DNA of 64,000 nucleotides. It comes from Aquila chrysaetos chrysaetos (lineage: Eukaryota > Chordata > Aves > Accipitriformes > Accipitridae). A model generated the notes under the pieces. That model worked only from the letters and a program-made list of their open reading frames with translations, was not told where the DNA came from and did no database searches. Shown piece after piece: positions 1 to 11,597 of the stretch. The position numbers and the translations under genes are program-made. The stretch spans positions 36,231,505 through 36,295,504 of the forward strand of contig NC_044009.1 of assembly GCF_900496995.4 (NCBI RefSeq), written 5' to 3'. Position 1 is the stretch's first letter; each line of letters opens with the position of its first letter.

Positions 1-76
1 CCTCGATTCGCCATATCTGGAGGCCTGGCGTGGTCTTGTTGAGCGTCCTGCTGACTTTGGTGCTGAGCTCCACCAT
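1..76 (-). CDS. VIL1: Villin-1, first coding exon (partial)
   Basis: This is the start of villin, the calcium-regulated actin-bundling and severing protein of intestinal and renal microvilli. Read on the minus strand from the ATG at 76-74, the 25 complete codons begin MVELSTKV and end TTPGLQIWRIE. That is the conserved villin N-terminus leading into gelsolin repeat 1; chicken villin also starts MVELS. The exon begins at about 87, after a CTGCAG acceptor, so it carries only 11 bases of 5' UTR. The rest of the gene lies beyond the left edge. The neighbour CTDSP1 is upstream on the same strand, as in human 2q35. Identity is firm despite the short length, because both the residues and the synteny agree. 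Confidence 0.93.
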   Translation of the reverse strand, partial: MVELSTKVSRTLNKTTPGLQIWRIE

Positions 77-596
77 GGTGACGGGTGCTGCAGGCAAGGG
101 GACCTGCCGGGGCATCGGCAACACCCTCATTAATGGCAGGCAGTGTCATTAAGAGCTGGGACGGAGCCAGCCTGCCGTGCCATCTGCTGCGTTGCCTCGT
201 CTGCCACCGGCTGGGCCATAAACCCCCCATCCGGAGCTGCACAGGGTGAGGGGACCCCCCGACAACCCCGGTGCCAGGGCTGTGGGCACACAAGCGGGGC
301 TGCCATCCCCCTCAGCCTGGCTGGCACTGTGGCTAACGGGGGCTGTCACAGCTCCGTGCCAGGGTCCGCGGTGGGCAGGAGCAGGGTCCCCCGAGCGCCC
401 CGGTGTCCTGCCCTGTGCCTGGGCATGGGGTAGGGCCGTACAGGGCATCCCCCGCCCAGCAGCAACGGCTGGGTGACACCGCTGCGCAGTGGCCTGCTCC
501 TCCCCAGCGCCAGCAGGAACTGGCCCTGCTCAGCCTGCTCCCGGCTCAGCTTGGCATGACATGGCACAGCGTGGCATGGCCACCGTTGGTGGCCTT

Positions 597-650
597 GCAC
601 ACACACGCATGTGCTCGCACACACGCACACGTGTGCAAGCACACGCTGCC
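597..650. repeat. CA/TG-rich alternating microsatellite
   Basis: Imperfect alternating purine-pyrimidine DNA (ACAC with GTGT and GCGC steps) inside VIL1 intron 1. Such tracts can adopt Z-DNA. No gene overlaps it. Confidence 0.8.
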
Positions 651-3167
651 TGCTTCAGCCGCCCCCCCCAACTCCCAACCCCACCGCCGGATCCATGCCC
701 CCCAGGGAGGGCACAGCCTGGCCCCACAGAGGTGGCGAGCATGCCAGGGCTCAGCCCCAGTGCTGCCGAGGCTGCCCGCAGCCATCTCTGCCAGGCCAGC
801 AGTGCTCGCCGGCAAGCAGGCAGGGAGGCCAGGCAGCCAGCGGTGCCCAGCAGAGAAGTCTCTGCTCCCCCAGCCCCGCAAAACGCTGCCTTGTCCTGCT
901 GCGCTGCCCTGTGAAAGCACCCAAATCCCGTCCCTCAGATCCAGGGGGGTGACATCCCTCCAGCGCAGCCCCGCAGTGGGGCACGGGTGGATCCCCAAGC
1001 CCCGTCCCCAGGCCACCCTGGTGCCAGGAGCGGTTGTGGCTGTGGGATGTGCTGCCCCCCGCCATGCCCACCTTCCAGCCCCCCACCCCAGCCTCTCACC
1101 TTCCCTGCAGAGCTGGGCACAGGTGAGCGTACCTAGGCAAAGTGCTCGGGTGCCAGCACCCAGGAGACCTTTGTCCCTTCCTGTCCCAGCCTATATTCAC
1201 CATATAAGGGCAGGAACAGCCTGGAGTCAAGGTCCCCACGGCCCTCCAAGGCTTCTCGGCACCTGAAGAGCCCCCCTTACTGATGGGGTGATTGCCCCCC
1301 CCCCCCCCCCCCCAGGTGCTATTACAGCACAGGGCAATCCTGAGCGCCCTGCTGTAGTACCAGCTGCCCTTCCCAGGCCTGCTCCCCTCTTGGCCCTTGG
1401 CACTGAGCCCACGGTGAGGGGTTTTTGATGCCTGCCCCCCACCAAAAGTTTCCCCACAGCAATAGCAACAGGCTGATGCCACAGGGCTGGGCTACGCTGC
1501 CGCCCTCCGCTCACCCAGTCCCGTGGTGACGGGGTTTTTGGTGCCACCAGCAATGCGGCATCATCTTTCCACCCCACGCGTGCTCGTGTCCCACCCCCTA
1601 CCTGGCACATCACTTCCCTGCCCGTGAGACTGTCCCCAGGCTGTGCCACTCCCCAGCTGGAGGCCAGATCCCTGCTCACCACTCAATGGGCTTTGGCCTC
1701 CCCACATCAGAGATCTCTGCGGTCCCGGCCTTGGGGATGGGAAGGGAGCGCAGGGATGGGGCATGGCGCTGGGGTTTGGGGGCACAGGGCAGGCCGTAGA
1801 GCGGTGGCATGGCTAAGCCTTGTGCCCTGCCCCGTGCCCCCAAACCCCAGCCCCAAGGGGTGGTACCTGATGATGCCCTTGGGTGTTGGCAGAGAGGAGA
1901 GGGGACTAGAGTCCTGCCCAGTGGCTCCCAGCCCCGAAGGTGGTTTTGGGGGATGACCAAGGGGTACGTAAAGCTGGGGGGGGGGGTCGCAGCAGCAGGC
2001 AGGCCCCCTGGGCTCCCCGTCCTGCTCTTATCTCTTCCGCAGCCCTGCAGGATTGCCGCAGCCTTATCTTGGCCACCCTGCTGAGCCAGCAGCCCTGGCC
2101 ACGAGTGCCACAGGCATCCCGCACCCCGGCCGTCACCCTGGCGCCAGGCCTGGGCTGCAGTGAGCCCCAAGCCCTGCCTGCACCGCCCCCCCCGCCAAGG
2201 ATCCCCGAAGTAACGGCAATGGGCTGAACCAGGCCAGGGGGGTGTCAGCCACAAATAAGGGGGTGCCCTGATGCCACGGAGATGGGCTCTGCTGCTGCCC
2301 TCCACGTCCCCGGCCCCACAAACCCCCAAACCCTCCTAACCATGCCACCCAGCTCCCACACCCTGCACCCCACACCAGCGTCCCCCGTGGGGCCCTTACC
2401 TGGGTGCAGAGCCCCCGGCGGGGGTGTGGCACGGAGTTTTGGGTGGGGTGTGACACCCGGGTGGCTGCTCTCTGCTCGGTGGCCGCGTCCCAGGGCTGAG
2501 CCTGCTGGTGTGGCACAGGGGTGGGGGACCCCACGCCAGTCCCAGAGGGCTCGCCCCCTCCCCGGGCCCCCCAGCCGGACATGCTGGGCCACTAATGAAC
2601 TCAGTAATTAGTGCAGCCATCAGGGAGGACAGAGACTTCGTTAATGAGGGGAGGCACAGGGCCAACGAGGGCACGGAGGGGGCAGCTAAGAGACACCCCC
2701 CCAGCACCCCACTGCCTGCACGTTGGCAGCAGGCTGCCTGGGGGAGGGGTCACAAGTCCCCCCCCAGTGACCCCCAGTCTATGTGGAGGGGTCTGACACC
2801 TTATTTGGAGGAAACCGAGGAAGGGAGCACTTGTGACACAACCCCCCCCCCCCCCCCCCAAGCCCCAAGCCTGGGGGGCAAAACCCACATGGTAAATTCA
2901 GCTCCCCCGCCTTGTTGAGGAGTAGGATACCCGTCCCCGTGGCATCAGGGTCCTTTTTCCAGGAGGAGGGGGAAGGGGTTAGGATGGGGGTGCCAGAACA
3001 ACCGGGGGTGGGGGGGGTCTGCCCTGGACTGTGAGGGTGTCCCCTTGGCACCCTGCAGCCCGAGGGTGCTGCCCCAGCACTGACTTGCAGCATCCCCCAC
3101 CTTCCCAGGGGGATTTAGGGGATCCTGGGAGCTTGCTGACCCCCCACTGTGCACACCCACTAGTGAC

Positions 3168-3220
3168 ACACACGTGGCACGTGCCCATGCCCACGCGTGC
3201 ACACACTCGCGCACACACAG
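3168..3220. repeat. CA/CG alternating microsatellite next to the VIL1 exon 1 donor
   Basis: Imperfect (CA)n with CG steps, ending a few bases inside the intron from the VIL1 exon 1 donor. It is a second Z-DNA-prone tract in the same intron. Confidence 0.75.
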
Positions 3221-3227
3221 GACTCAC

Positions 3228-3405
3228 CTTTCCAAGATGGTTTGACAGCTTTAATCACATGAAGGCACTTGGATCTGGTCCCCCAGCCCTCCCCAGTCCC
3301 CCCAGTGCTGCCTCCGGACCCCCCCCGGACCCCCCAAGGGTGCCCAGCATGGGGTCTGTGCTCCTTGGGTGCTGCAGCACCCATGGGTGCTTGCTGGGCA
3401 GTGGG
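3228..3405 (-). other. VIL1: VIL1 non-coding first exon (predicted)
   Basis: On the minus strand a strong splice donor (CTTGGAAAG followed by GTGAGT) ends at 3228. About 25-35 bases upstream of the proposed start sits a TATA box. Mammalian villin is known to have a short untranslated first exon, a large regulatory first intron and an ATG just inside exon 2, and this layout matches. The transcription start near 3405 is estimated from TATA spacing only. Confidence 0.7.
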
Positions 3406-3430
3406 CTTTGCTGGTGCCGTTTGACTTGTC

Positions 3431-3440
3431 TAATATAAAG
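3431..3440 (-). promoter_or_regulatory. VIL1 TATA box
   Basis: The minus strand reads CTTTATATTA here, followed within 210 bases by the strong donor of the predicted VIL1 exon 1. No other AT-rich element of this kind lies nearby in a very GC-rich stretch, so this is the likely core promoter. It would place the start of transcription near 3405. Confidence 0.65.
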
Positions 3441-5016
3441 TGCTGAGTTCAACCCTCCTGGAGGGGCAGGATCAGGCCCGGGGCAGGCAGGGGTCCCGGG
3501 GGGGTGGGTGTGCCACAGCATCCCCCATCCCACCCCCCCGCCGTGGGGCAGGGGCTGGAGGCAGGGTGCGGGCAGGCCTGGGGGGACCCCTGCCTGCCCC
3601 CGGCACCCAGTGCTGGGAGAAGGGGAGCGCCAGCAGGAGCCAGCTGGGCAGCACCGGAGAGCTAAAACCCCTCGCATTCCCCCCCCCCCCCCGCAGATAC
3701 TGCCCCCCCTTCCCTGGCACAGCGGTAAAAAGGCACCCATGATTTTTTGGGAAACCGTTGCTTTTCCCCCTAAAAAGATATGAGACATTGTCCATATTGC
3801 GATGCTAAAAAAGGCCTGGCTGAGCTCAGCCTCCCCCCCCCCCCCCCCAAAACCCCTCCCTGAGAGCCCCCAGCCCCTCAAGGCTGGGGGACACCCTGGC
3901 ACGAGCCCAACCCCACGGGGGTCAGGGTAACCCCCAAGCTGCAGGGAGGGGGGCTCTGCAGTGCACCCCACCCCTGCCCCAGCTGGGGGGCTGGGGCTGG
4001 AGTAAAGCTAGGGGGGGCACACTAAGGCTGGTATGGGGGTCCCTCCCCCCTGGGAGTCGCAGCCTTTGGTGAAGCTGCGGAGGGATGGGGAGGGGATGTG
4101 TGGGCCCCCTGGCAAGAGAGGGGACCCCCCTCCTGGTGACTGGAGTGGCTCCCACTAACACAGTGTAACTGGGAATGAGGGCGGAGGCAACCAGACCCCC
4201 CCCCCCACAGGAAGAAACTGAGGTTGGAGGGGGTGAGTTAAGAGCCCCCCAGGCACACCCCTTGCAGGGCTGGGGGCGACATGGAGACGTGACGTCCCAA
4301 GGCACGTGGGGGGCATTTGCGGCCGGGGGCTCAGCCCTGAGGCCGGGCTGCCCCCCAAAACACACCCCCTAGGCGGGGGGCAGCAGAAGGCACGGGGGGG
4401 GGGTAGGGACGTGCCCCCCCCCCGAGGTGATCAGCTGCACCAAGGGCAGAGTTAAGGGTAGGGTGTTGGCCCTATGCACCAAGGCCAATAAGACTCCCCC
4501 ATTTTTCAGGGGGTGGCAAGGGGTTAACCTGTCCCGTAGCCCCTGCAGATTGGGGCTGAGGGCCGCCAGCCCCCCCAGCAGGCAGAGCCCAGTTGGGGGG
4601 GGTGTAGTCCCCCCCAAAGGCAGTGGAAAGCAGCAGCTGCTGACCCCCCCCCCTCCCCACTCGGGGGGACACAGAGGGGAAAAGGACCTGAGAACCGTTT
4701 CGGGGAGGGGGCACGCAGGTTGAGGGGGGGCGGGACAGCGGGGGAGGACGGGATCCCCCCCAACAGGTCCCCAGCACAGCAAGGCAGCGGGTCACCCACG
4801 GCCCCCCTCTCCTCCGTGGGAAGGGGGACACCCAGCTCCCCGTCGGGGGCACCCGCATCTCCCACCACCAGCAGGCAGGGAGGGCACCCGCGCCCACCGG
4901 GGCTGGGGAGGACGATGGGGGGGGGTGCACACTGGGACACACCCCCCCGCCTAAAATAAGGCACCCGGCTGCCACGGCGGTGCCCCTTGGCAGCACCCGG
5001 CGGGGTGGGGGGGCCA
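3441..5016 (-). other. CTDSP1 3' UTR and VIL1 upstream region
   Basis: The 1.6 kb between the CTDSP1 stop and the VIL1 TATA box must hold the CTDSP1 3' UTR and the VIL1 5' flank. I found no canonical AATAAA or ATTAAA on the minus strand here, so the CTDSP1 cleavage site cannot be placed. The region has many long C or G runs (for example 3830-3850 and 4392-4426) and no convincing coding frame. Confidence 0.5.
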
Positions 5017-8000
5017 CTAGCTGTTAGTCCGCTGCTTCTTGAGCACTGCGTACACGTCCTCCACCTTGCTGAGCCTCTCGAAGAAGGGCAGCAGGTCCAG
5101 CAGCTCCGTGTCCGCCATGTTATCGAACCAGGAGGCCACCGGCACCTGCGGGCAGCGCAGTGGGCAGCAGCTGAGGCGGGGGCCCCCCCGCCACCTGCCC
5201 TCCGTACCCCCCCCCCCAGCCTCACCCCAGGGGTACGTACGGCGTTATCAGGGTGGAAGATGTAGGATGCGGGCGAGTTGTCCACAATGATGATGCGGCG
5301 CAGGTCGCGGCCCAGGCGGCTCAGGTCCTTCACGTAGTTGCCGCGATGGAAGACGCAGGATTCCCGGAAAAGCCGTGCCCGGAAAGCCCCCCATTTATCC
5401 AGCAGGTCGGCCACAGGGTCCGCGTACTGCGGGCACGGGAAGGGGGTCACCGGGTCGCACCGTGCCACCGTACCCCCCCCCCCCCGGTGATGACGGCACC
5501 CAGCCCTGCACCAGTGCTAGCTCACTCTGTGCCTCAGTTTCCCTGGCCGGCGCCTGAGAGGGGCAGGCACTGCCTGCAGGCACGCAGGGGACGAGGGGCC
5601 ACCGATGCCCACGGGTGGGCAGGCAAGGGGAGTTGTGCCACCCGAGGGGTGGCCGGGAAGGGGAGGGCGATGGCGGCGGGGGGGGCACCCACCTTGGCCA
5701 GGCTGGCGGTGAAGAGCACGCACTCGAAGAGCTCACCCATGCGCTGCAGGAACTCGTCCACGTGTGGCCGCTTGAGCACATACACCTGCGGGCACGGGGC
5801 AGAGGGCAGCGCGCCGCGGGCGCCGGCAACCCGGCGTCCCCCCCCAGCACCCCCATGCCCACCCTGGGGGACAGCCGTGTCCCGGAGCCCAGCCAGCGGC
5901 TCCCTGCTGCGCAAGGGAGGCAGAGGGCTGCCTGCGCCCCGTGCCGTGGGGGCTACCCGGCGCGGGCTGGGGGATGCCACGGCCCCGCTGGCGCGTCCGA
6001 GACGAAGCGTCTGGCCGGCTCCGGAGCCAAGTAACCGAGAACAGGCTGACTGCCCAGACCACAGCCTATCCTGGATTACTTGAACCCGGGACCAGCCACT
6101 GCAGCAGGGCAATGTGCCAGGACCCCCCCCCGCCCCACCTCCCCACCCCGCCGGGAGGATGGGCACCCACCTCTGCCCCCCGAGGTGCCAGCCCTGGCAC
6201 CCTGATGCCCCTGACCGTCCGCGGGTGCAGAGCGCTGGGACGGCTCCCGGTCCCTGGGGAGGGAGCAGAGGGGGCTGTGCCCCCCCGCCCACTGGGCACC
6301 CCTTACCCCCGTTGTTACCTGGTGCATGATGCCATCGATTTCCACGGGAATGATGAAGTCGGCGTTGTTCACCGGCTGGGGAGGGCACAGCAGGGTCAAC
6401 GCCAGGCAGGCACCCCCTGCCCAAAAGCTGCCTGCCCTCTGCCCGCGATGCACCCCCTGCCAGCCCCGCAGCCCCCTCGCAGGGACGGACACCCCAGCCG
6501 ACCCAGCAGGGCTGCGCTGGGTGCTGCTCCTGGGTGCCGGGCATCATTTGGGGGGGGGTGGGGGTGGGTGGGTTGCAGAGCAGGTGGGGGGGGCGGGGAG
6601 GGGCAGGAGAGGTGGAGGGGGCCGGGGCGTCCCCCACCTTGAAGGAGCTGTGCACCAACGTCTCATCCAGGTCGATGACCACGCACAGCTTGCTGGCGTC
6701 CTGCGGCTTGATCTCGGGCAGGAGGTGTTTGACGGCAGCCTGCGGCAGGGCGGGGGGCACAGGCAAACCCGGGGGGGTCACCGGGGTGGCCAGGGGCACC
6801 CCCTCCCCTCCTGCCCACCCAGAGAGGGGGCACGGCAGGGGGGAGCCCATTTAGACACCCCCCACCCCATCCTGGCACAGGGGAAGCGCTGGGGATGGGC
6901 AGCCTGGCCCCCCCCTCAGCACTGCCCCCCTCCCCAATGCCAGGTTGGGGGGGGGGGTGCCCGGGGGGGGGGGGTACCTTGGGCAGGGCCCCGTTCTCCT
7001 CCACCAGCAGCGGGGCGCTGGTGGTGCCGGCGCAGGGCTCCCCCTCATCGCGGCACAGGCAGCAGAAGAGGGACTGGAGGATGCTGCGGCTCCGCGGCTT
7101 CTTGGCGGGGGCCTGGGTACCTGAAGGGGGGGGAGTGGGGTGTAAAGGGGGGACACGAGTGCCCCCGGGGTTCCCCCCAGCCCCGGCACGGCGAGGGGGG
7201 GGCGGGTGAGCCGGGTTCGGGGTGTTGGCGCCGGACACGGGAGGTGCCGGGGGGAGCCCCCCGGAGCCCCCCCATGCCCTTATCAGCCCCCGGCACCCAT
7301 CCGGCCGCCCTTCCTGCCCCGCCAAGGGCCGGCGCCGCGCCGCGGACACGAGTGTTTGGAGACACCCCCCCCCTCCACAGCCCCTCGCCCGGGCACATCC
7401 CCTGCCACGGGTGACCCCCGTGGGCCCCCCGCCGCGGCTGGAGACCCTACAATAACAGAGCGGGGCGGCCGTGGACCCCCGGCTCGTCCCCGCTGTCCCT
7501 CCCCGCGGGGCACTGACCCACGCGGGTGGGCGGTCCTGTGGGCGGGGCCTCGCCCAGGGAGGCGGGGCTTACAGACCCTCTTTTCCCCGCCCCCCAGCCA
7601 GCCCCCCCTTCTCATTGGCCGACTCGAGCGTACCGGAGGCGAGAAGCAAATCAGGGCGAAGTGCCCGCCCCTGGGCGCCGTTCCCGCAGCCCCCATTGGG
7701 CGGATCAAGGGGAAACTGAGGCAGAGGGGCAGCTCCTGCCCGCCCCGGGCACCGGGGGTAGCGCGGCGGCTACAGCCCCTTCCCCACTGGCCCCGCGGGC
7801 CGGATCCTGCCCCCAGCCCAGCCCAGCCCAGCCCGGGCCGGGAGCGGGGCCGGCCTGGGCCAGGAGCTGCAGCTCCCCCGGTCGTGCCCCCCCAGGAACC
7901 GGGCCAGGGCCCCGCGCCCCGGCGGCCCCGTGGGGCGCCCCACGGCAGGGAGCCCGTGGGGCAGGAGCTGCGCACTAGGGACGGAGCCCGTTCCCACGCT

Positions 8001-8706
8001 TGTCCCCCCGGCCCCGCCAGCTCCCCCGGCCGGCGGGCAGCACACAGGCAGCGCTCCCCGCTAAACCCCCTGCGCTGGGTGGAGGGAGCGCAGCAGACGT
8101 GTGGGGGGGACGGGACGGGGCGCCGGGCTGTGCCCCGGGCTGCAGCGGGGTACCCAGCGCTCTCCCCCCCCATCCCTGCCTCAGTTTCCCCACCGGCGCT
8201 GCGTGCACCCCCCCCGCCCGGCTCCGGAGGAAACAGCGCAAATACGCCGAGCGCCGGGGCCCGAGCAGCGCCCCGAGCACCCCAGGGTCACCGACGGGAC
8301 TCGGGGGGACGGGAGGGGACGCAGCACGGCCTCCCGCGCCCCGGTGGGTGCAGACGAACCCGCTCCCTCCCAGCCCCGGGCCCCCCACACACACCCCCCC
8401 GTGCCCAGCGCGTCCCCCTCCAGCCCCGGAGCAGCGGGACGCACGGGGGCAGGCTGAGACCGCCCGCGGCTCATCACACCCTCCGGGAGCAGCCGCCCGT
8501 AGGCCTCCAGCCCCCCACCCCAGCCCCGCGATGCCGGAGACCCCGAAGACCTCTCCCCACCACCACCACCACCCTCTCCCGCACCAGGGAGGGGGGGGGT
8601 GGGAGGGAAGGAATCCCCCCCCCCCCCCCTCCGCGTTACCTTTCTCCTGCAGCGGGGCGCTCCCCTCCTCCCTGCTAACCTGGGCGATGATGGACTGGTG
8701 CTCCAT
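5017..8706 (-). CDS. CTDSP1: CTD small phosphatase 1 (SCP1)
   Basis: Nuclear FCP/SCP-family phosphatase that removes phosphate from Ser5 of the RNA polymerase II C-terminal repeat and helps silence neuronal genes with REST. Seven coding exons on the minus strand: 8640-8706, 6978-7120, 6638-6739, 6319-6375, 5693-5785, 5241-5426, 5017-5145. All have GT-AG borders and phases that join to 258 aa (human 261). The start [15 protein letters not shown] matches the family. A KPRSRS...CCLC stretch follows. The catalytic DLDET motif is at residues 93-97, where the first Asp is the nucleophile. KDL at 187-189 and VDNSP at 203-207 complete the HAD fold. The protein ends KKQRTNS. A mir-26 gene lies in intron 4, as in other vertebrates. 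Intron 1 (7121-8639) is GC-rich with no other exon seen. Confidence 0.97.
6015..6095 (-). ncRNA. MIR26: microRNA mir-26 hairpin in CTDSP1 intron 4
   Basis: On the minus strand the 5p arm at 6084-6063 reads TTCAAGTAATCC followed by AGGATAGGCT, which is the exact miR-26a-5p sequence. The 3p arm at 6045-6024 begins CCTGTTCTCGG and ends TACTTGGCTC, resembling miR-26b-3p. A loop of about 17 bases separates the arms, and flanking CCGGG/CTCCGG bases extend the stem. The host intron is the one that carries mir-26b in human CTDSP1. The pairing of host phosphatase and miR-26, both acting against neuronal gene silencing, is known. The gene is transcribed with its host. This is the mir-26b locus by position, although its mature 5p is of the 26a type. 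Confidence 0.96.
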
Positions 8707-9060
8707 GGGCGCCGGGGGGGGGGGGGGGGAATGGGAGGGGGCGGCCCCCCCCCGGCGCGGCCCCCGGGGGGGGGGGGCGGGGCGGGGGCCGGCGGCGGCG
8801 CGGGGCGGCGGGCGCGGGAGCGGCGCCGCGGAGGAAACTTTGTTACAACATGGAGTTTCCTCCGCCCGGGCTGGGGCTGCAAACATGGAACCCGGGCGCG
8901 GTTTCAAGGAACCCCTTAAAAGGGCAACGCCGGGGGGGACCCCCTCCTCCTCCTCCTCCTCCTCCTCCCACTCCCACCTCCGCCTCCCCGCACCCGCCCC
9001 GCGGGGGAGGAGCGGGGGTCCCCACCGAGACGCGACCGGCATCGGGGGTGCAGGGGGGTT
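8707..9060 (-). promoter_or_regulatory. CTDSP1 CpG-rich promoter with a CArG box
   Basis: Very CpG-rich DNA directly upstream of the CTDSP1 ATG, with long G and C runs and a short TCC tract (about 8946-8970). A perfect CArG box, CCTTAAAAGG, lies at 8914-8923, about 210 bases upstream of the start codon. This box is the SRF-binding consensus CC(A/T)6GG. The transcription start itself is not resolved. Confidence 0.6.
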
Positions 9061-9488
9061 GGCGGCCTCTGAGGAGGCGTCTGCGGCTCTTCTTTGGCTA
9101 GAAAGGACACCCCCCCCCCCCCCCCCGCTCCTTGAGCCATGGTGGTCGTACGGGGCTCCCCCACACCCCTCCGGCTGAGGGATAATGGCGAGGGGGATCA
9201 GCCCTGCTGTCACTCCCCCAGGTGTCACCCCCCCCCCCATTCAGCTGGCGGCCCCGGGGGAAGGACCCCCCCTGCAGCCACCCCCGGCATATGAAGCCCC
9301 CCCGCCATGCTGGGTGTCCCCTGGAGCGGAGACCCCTGGACCCGGTGGCTCTAGGCTGGGGGGTCACCAGCTCCCCCCGGGGACAGGTTCCCTATTGCCA
9401 GAGCAGGCCAGTGCTCGGGGCAACAGGTGCTGGGGGGGCTGCACCAATAACGACCTGCTTTTTTCTTTGTTTCCCTCTTTCCCCTACA

Positions 9489-9540
9489 ATTTCCCAATTA
9501 TTTGGGAAATCAATATATATATCTCATCAATATATATACT
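9489..9540. repeat. AT-rich island: inverted repeat plus duplicated ATCAATATATAT
   Basis: A perfect 9-base inverted repeat (ATTTCCCAA and TTGGGAAAT, 4-base loop) occupies 9489-9510. It runs directly into two copies of ATCAATATATATA, at 9509 and 9526. This is the only strongly AT-rich patch for several kilobases. Confidence 0.75.
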
Positions 9541-11597
9541 TCCCCCTGCAATTCCTCTCCTCCTGCCTTCGGGGGGAAGCGGGGCTGTTTCCAGGTGCTC
9601 ACCGAGAAGCAGCTCTTACCGGGAGCTTCAGGGTGTAACAACCCCTTCAGGAGAAACTCGTGCCCCCGCCCCAAGCCCCCCATGTGCTGGCATCCTCCAT
9701 CCCCAGCCCCTTTCCCCCAGCAGCCTTGTACCGCCGTGCCCCCAGGCAGCGACCGGCCCTGGGGGGTTTCCAGCCGGTCCCGGTCGCCTCCCCCCTTGCC
9801 ATCTCGGCGGCAGGAGATGCTGTGCCCCCTGTCAGCCCTTCCCCGGGGGCAGAGCAGGTTGGAAATTCCCCATCTGAGCTTGTTTGGGGTCTTTCCACCT
9901 CTCCCAGCTGCGGTTTGGGAGCTTCGGGGGCTGAGGTTGTCCTTTCTGGCCCGGCGGGGACCAGGGGCACTGGCGAGGCAGCGGTGCCCGCGGCAGCCCA
10001 CCCGGGTACCGCTCTGCCCCCCCGGCTCGCCGGGGCTGAGCCCGCCCCGTACGGTGGGAAACGAGTCTGGGAGGGGACCTGTCCCCCCCCGCCAGCGTGG
10101 GGCACAAGGGGGGGCACGACACATACCCACAGGTGACCCCTCTGGGAAACGGGGTCCGGCATCGGGAGGTACCGTACCCCCCCCGGGGAGTCGGGATGCT
10201 GCGGGGCCGGCGGGACCAGGCAGGCGGTGGAAACGCTGGCAGAGCAAAAAGCCGGTTCGCACCTGCGGCTCCCGCTCTCCCAGCTGGGCGCAGGGCACCC
10301 CGGCACCACGATCCCGCGGGGGAGCCGTGGCATGGACCGGACTGCGGCTGGGAACCGGGACACCGCGTCCTGCCACCTCCTCTGCCTGCTCTGAGGGTGG
10401 GCAGCGGTCGTGCCTCAGTTTCCCTGCCCCTCCGCAGTGCCGGACAGGGAGGCAGCCGGCACTGCCCCCCTGCCCGGCTAGGAGGAAGAGGAAGGAAGAG
10501 GCTGTGCTTCCTCCGCTCTCTATTTTGGGCTGACCTGTGCTGCTCCTTTAGCCCAGGTGGAGCCGGGCAGGATGCCTGCCCCGTCCCCAGCGGGCTGGCT
10601 GGCCTGGGCTGGGCTGCCGGTGGGTGCCAGGGGATGCTGCCCACCGTGGGGACAGGTCTGGAGGCCACACGCTGTCCCCACCAGGACCCCGTTCCTCTGG
10701 CCGAATCCTCTTCCTTCCATGATGAGCCATGAGCAGGCAGCAGCCCCAGCTCAGCCAGGCCCTGCTTGTCCTCTAATTAATGTAATTAGGAAAGTCTCCA
10801 AGCCAGACGCCTGCAGCGGCAGTTGGAGCATCGCTTCCAGCTTTGCTGCTTGCTCAGGGGCAGATGGGGCAGCTGGGGAGCCCGGGGGGACGTTGTCCCC
10901 GTCTTGGGGTTGTGGGACAAGCTGGGGACACGGGGCTTGTGGGATGAGGGGCCTCATCCTGCACCCCCAGGCCAGGCCAGGAGCAGGCAGACCCCAGCTG
11001 GATGTATGGGCTGCAGCTTGTGGGTACAGGGCAGAAAGGCACCCCTGCCTCCGGGACCCCTCTGTGCCACCCCAGTGCCCCCAGGCTGGGGTCCCGGTTA
11101 TGCTGTGTCCCCTGTTCCCCCAGCTACCATGGCCCGGGGAGCTCTGCCCCACCGAGTGCTGCCCCACAGCTGGGACCTCGGGCTGGGCACCTCCTGCTAA
11201 GAGCTGGGCCCAGGCAGGTGCCCCCGGTCCGGGGATGCCCTGGGGTGGGGGTCCCGGCCAGAGAAGGGTGATGCCCCCAGGCACAGCCCTAGGGACCCCC
11301 TGTCCCCCAGACGAGCCGTGGGGCTGATCCCTGCACCCCCCAGCCCCGACCCCGGGGCGGAGGTGCCCCTTGCAGCCACCGTGGGGCGCGGGGGGGGGGT
11401 TGGTCCCTGCTCCGCCTCCCCACGGCCGGTGGCGGCCCCGGCGACGGGGGTCGGCTGCGCCGCTTGGAGGGGGGGGGACACGGAGACGACCCCGCCTTTC
11501 GGTGGGCCCCACCGCTCTGGCTCCTCCTTCAAGCAGCGCGAAGCCGGGCCAAAGCGGGGGCGGGGGGGAGGCACCTCCCCAACCCGATCGGCATCGC

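Larger units (their letters stand above)
88..3227 (-). other. VIL1: VIL1 intron 1 (candidate intestinal enhancer intron)
   Basis: This 3.1 kb stretch has no coding exon that I can support; open frames on both strands reflect GC richness. Visible sites include GATA-type TTATC motifs near 2025 and 2064, CArG-like boxes at 1200-1209 (CCATATAAGG) and 2799-2808 (CCTTATTTGG), and a homeodomain-type inverted motif (ACTAAT to ATTAGT) at about 2592-2612. CA/CG alternating tracts lie at about 597-650 and 3168-3220. A 19-base C run lies near 1295-1313. In mouse the villin first intron is needed for gut expression; function here is inferred. Confidence 0.55.

Noticed and set aside
403-1266. Long plus-strand open frame in VIL1 intron 1
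   Set aside because: Low-complexity Pro/Ala/Ser/His composition typical of stop-poor GC-rich DNA; no domain, and it lies inside a supported intron.
9502-10668. Overlapping 250-340 codon frames on both strands in the CTDSP1-SLC11A1 gap
   Set aside because: Frames are open on several phases at once, with no conserved motif or splice pattern, so they are not taken as genes.
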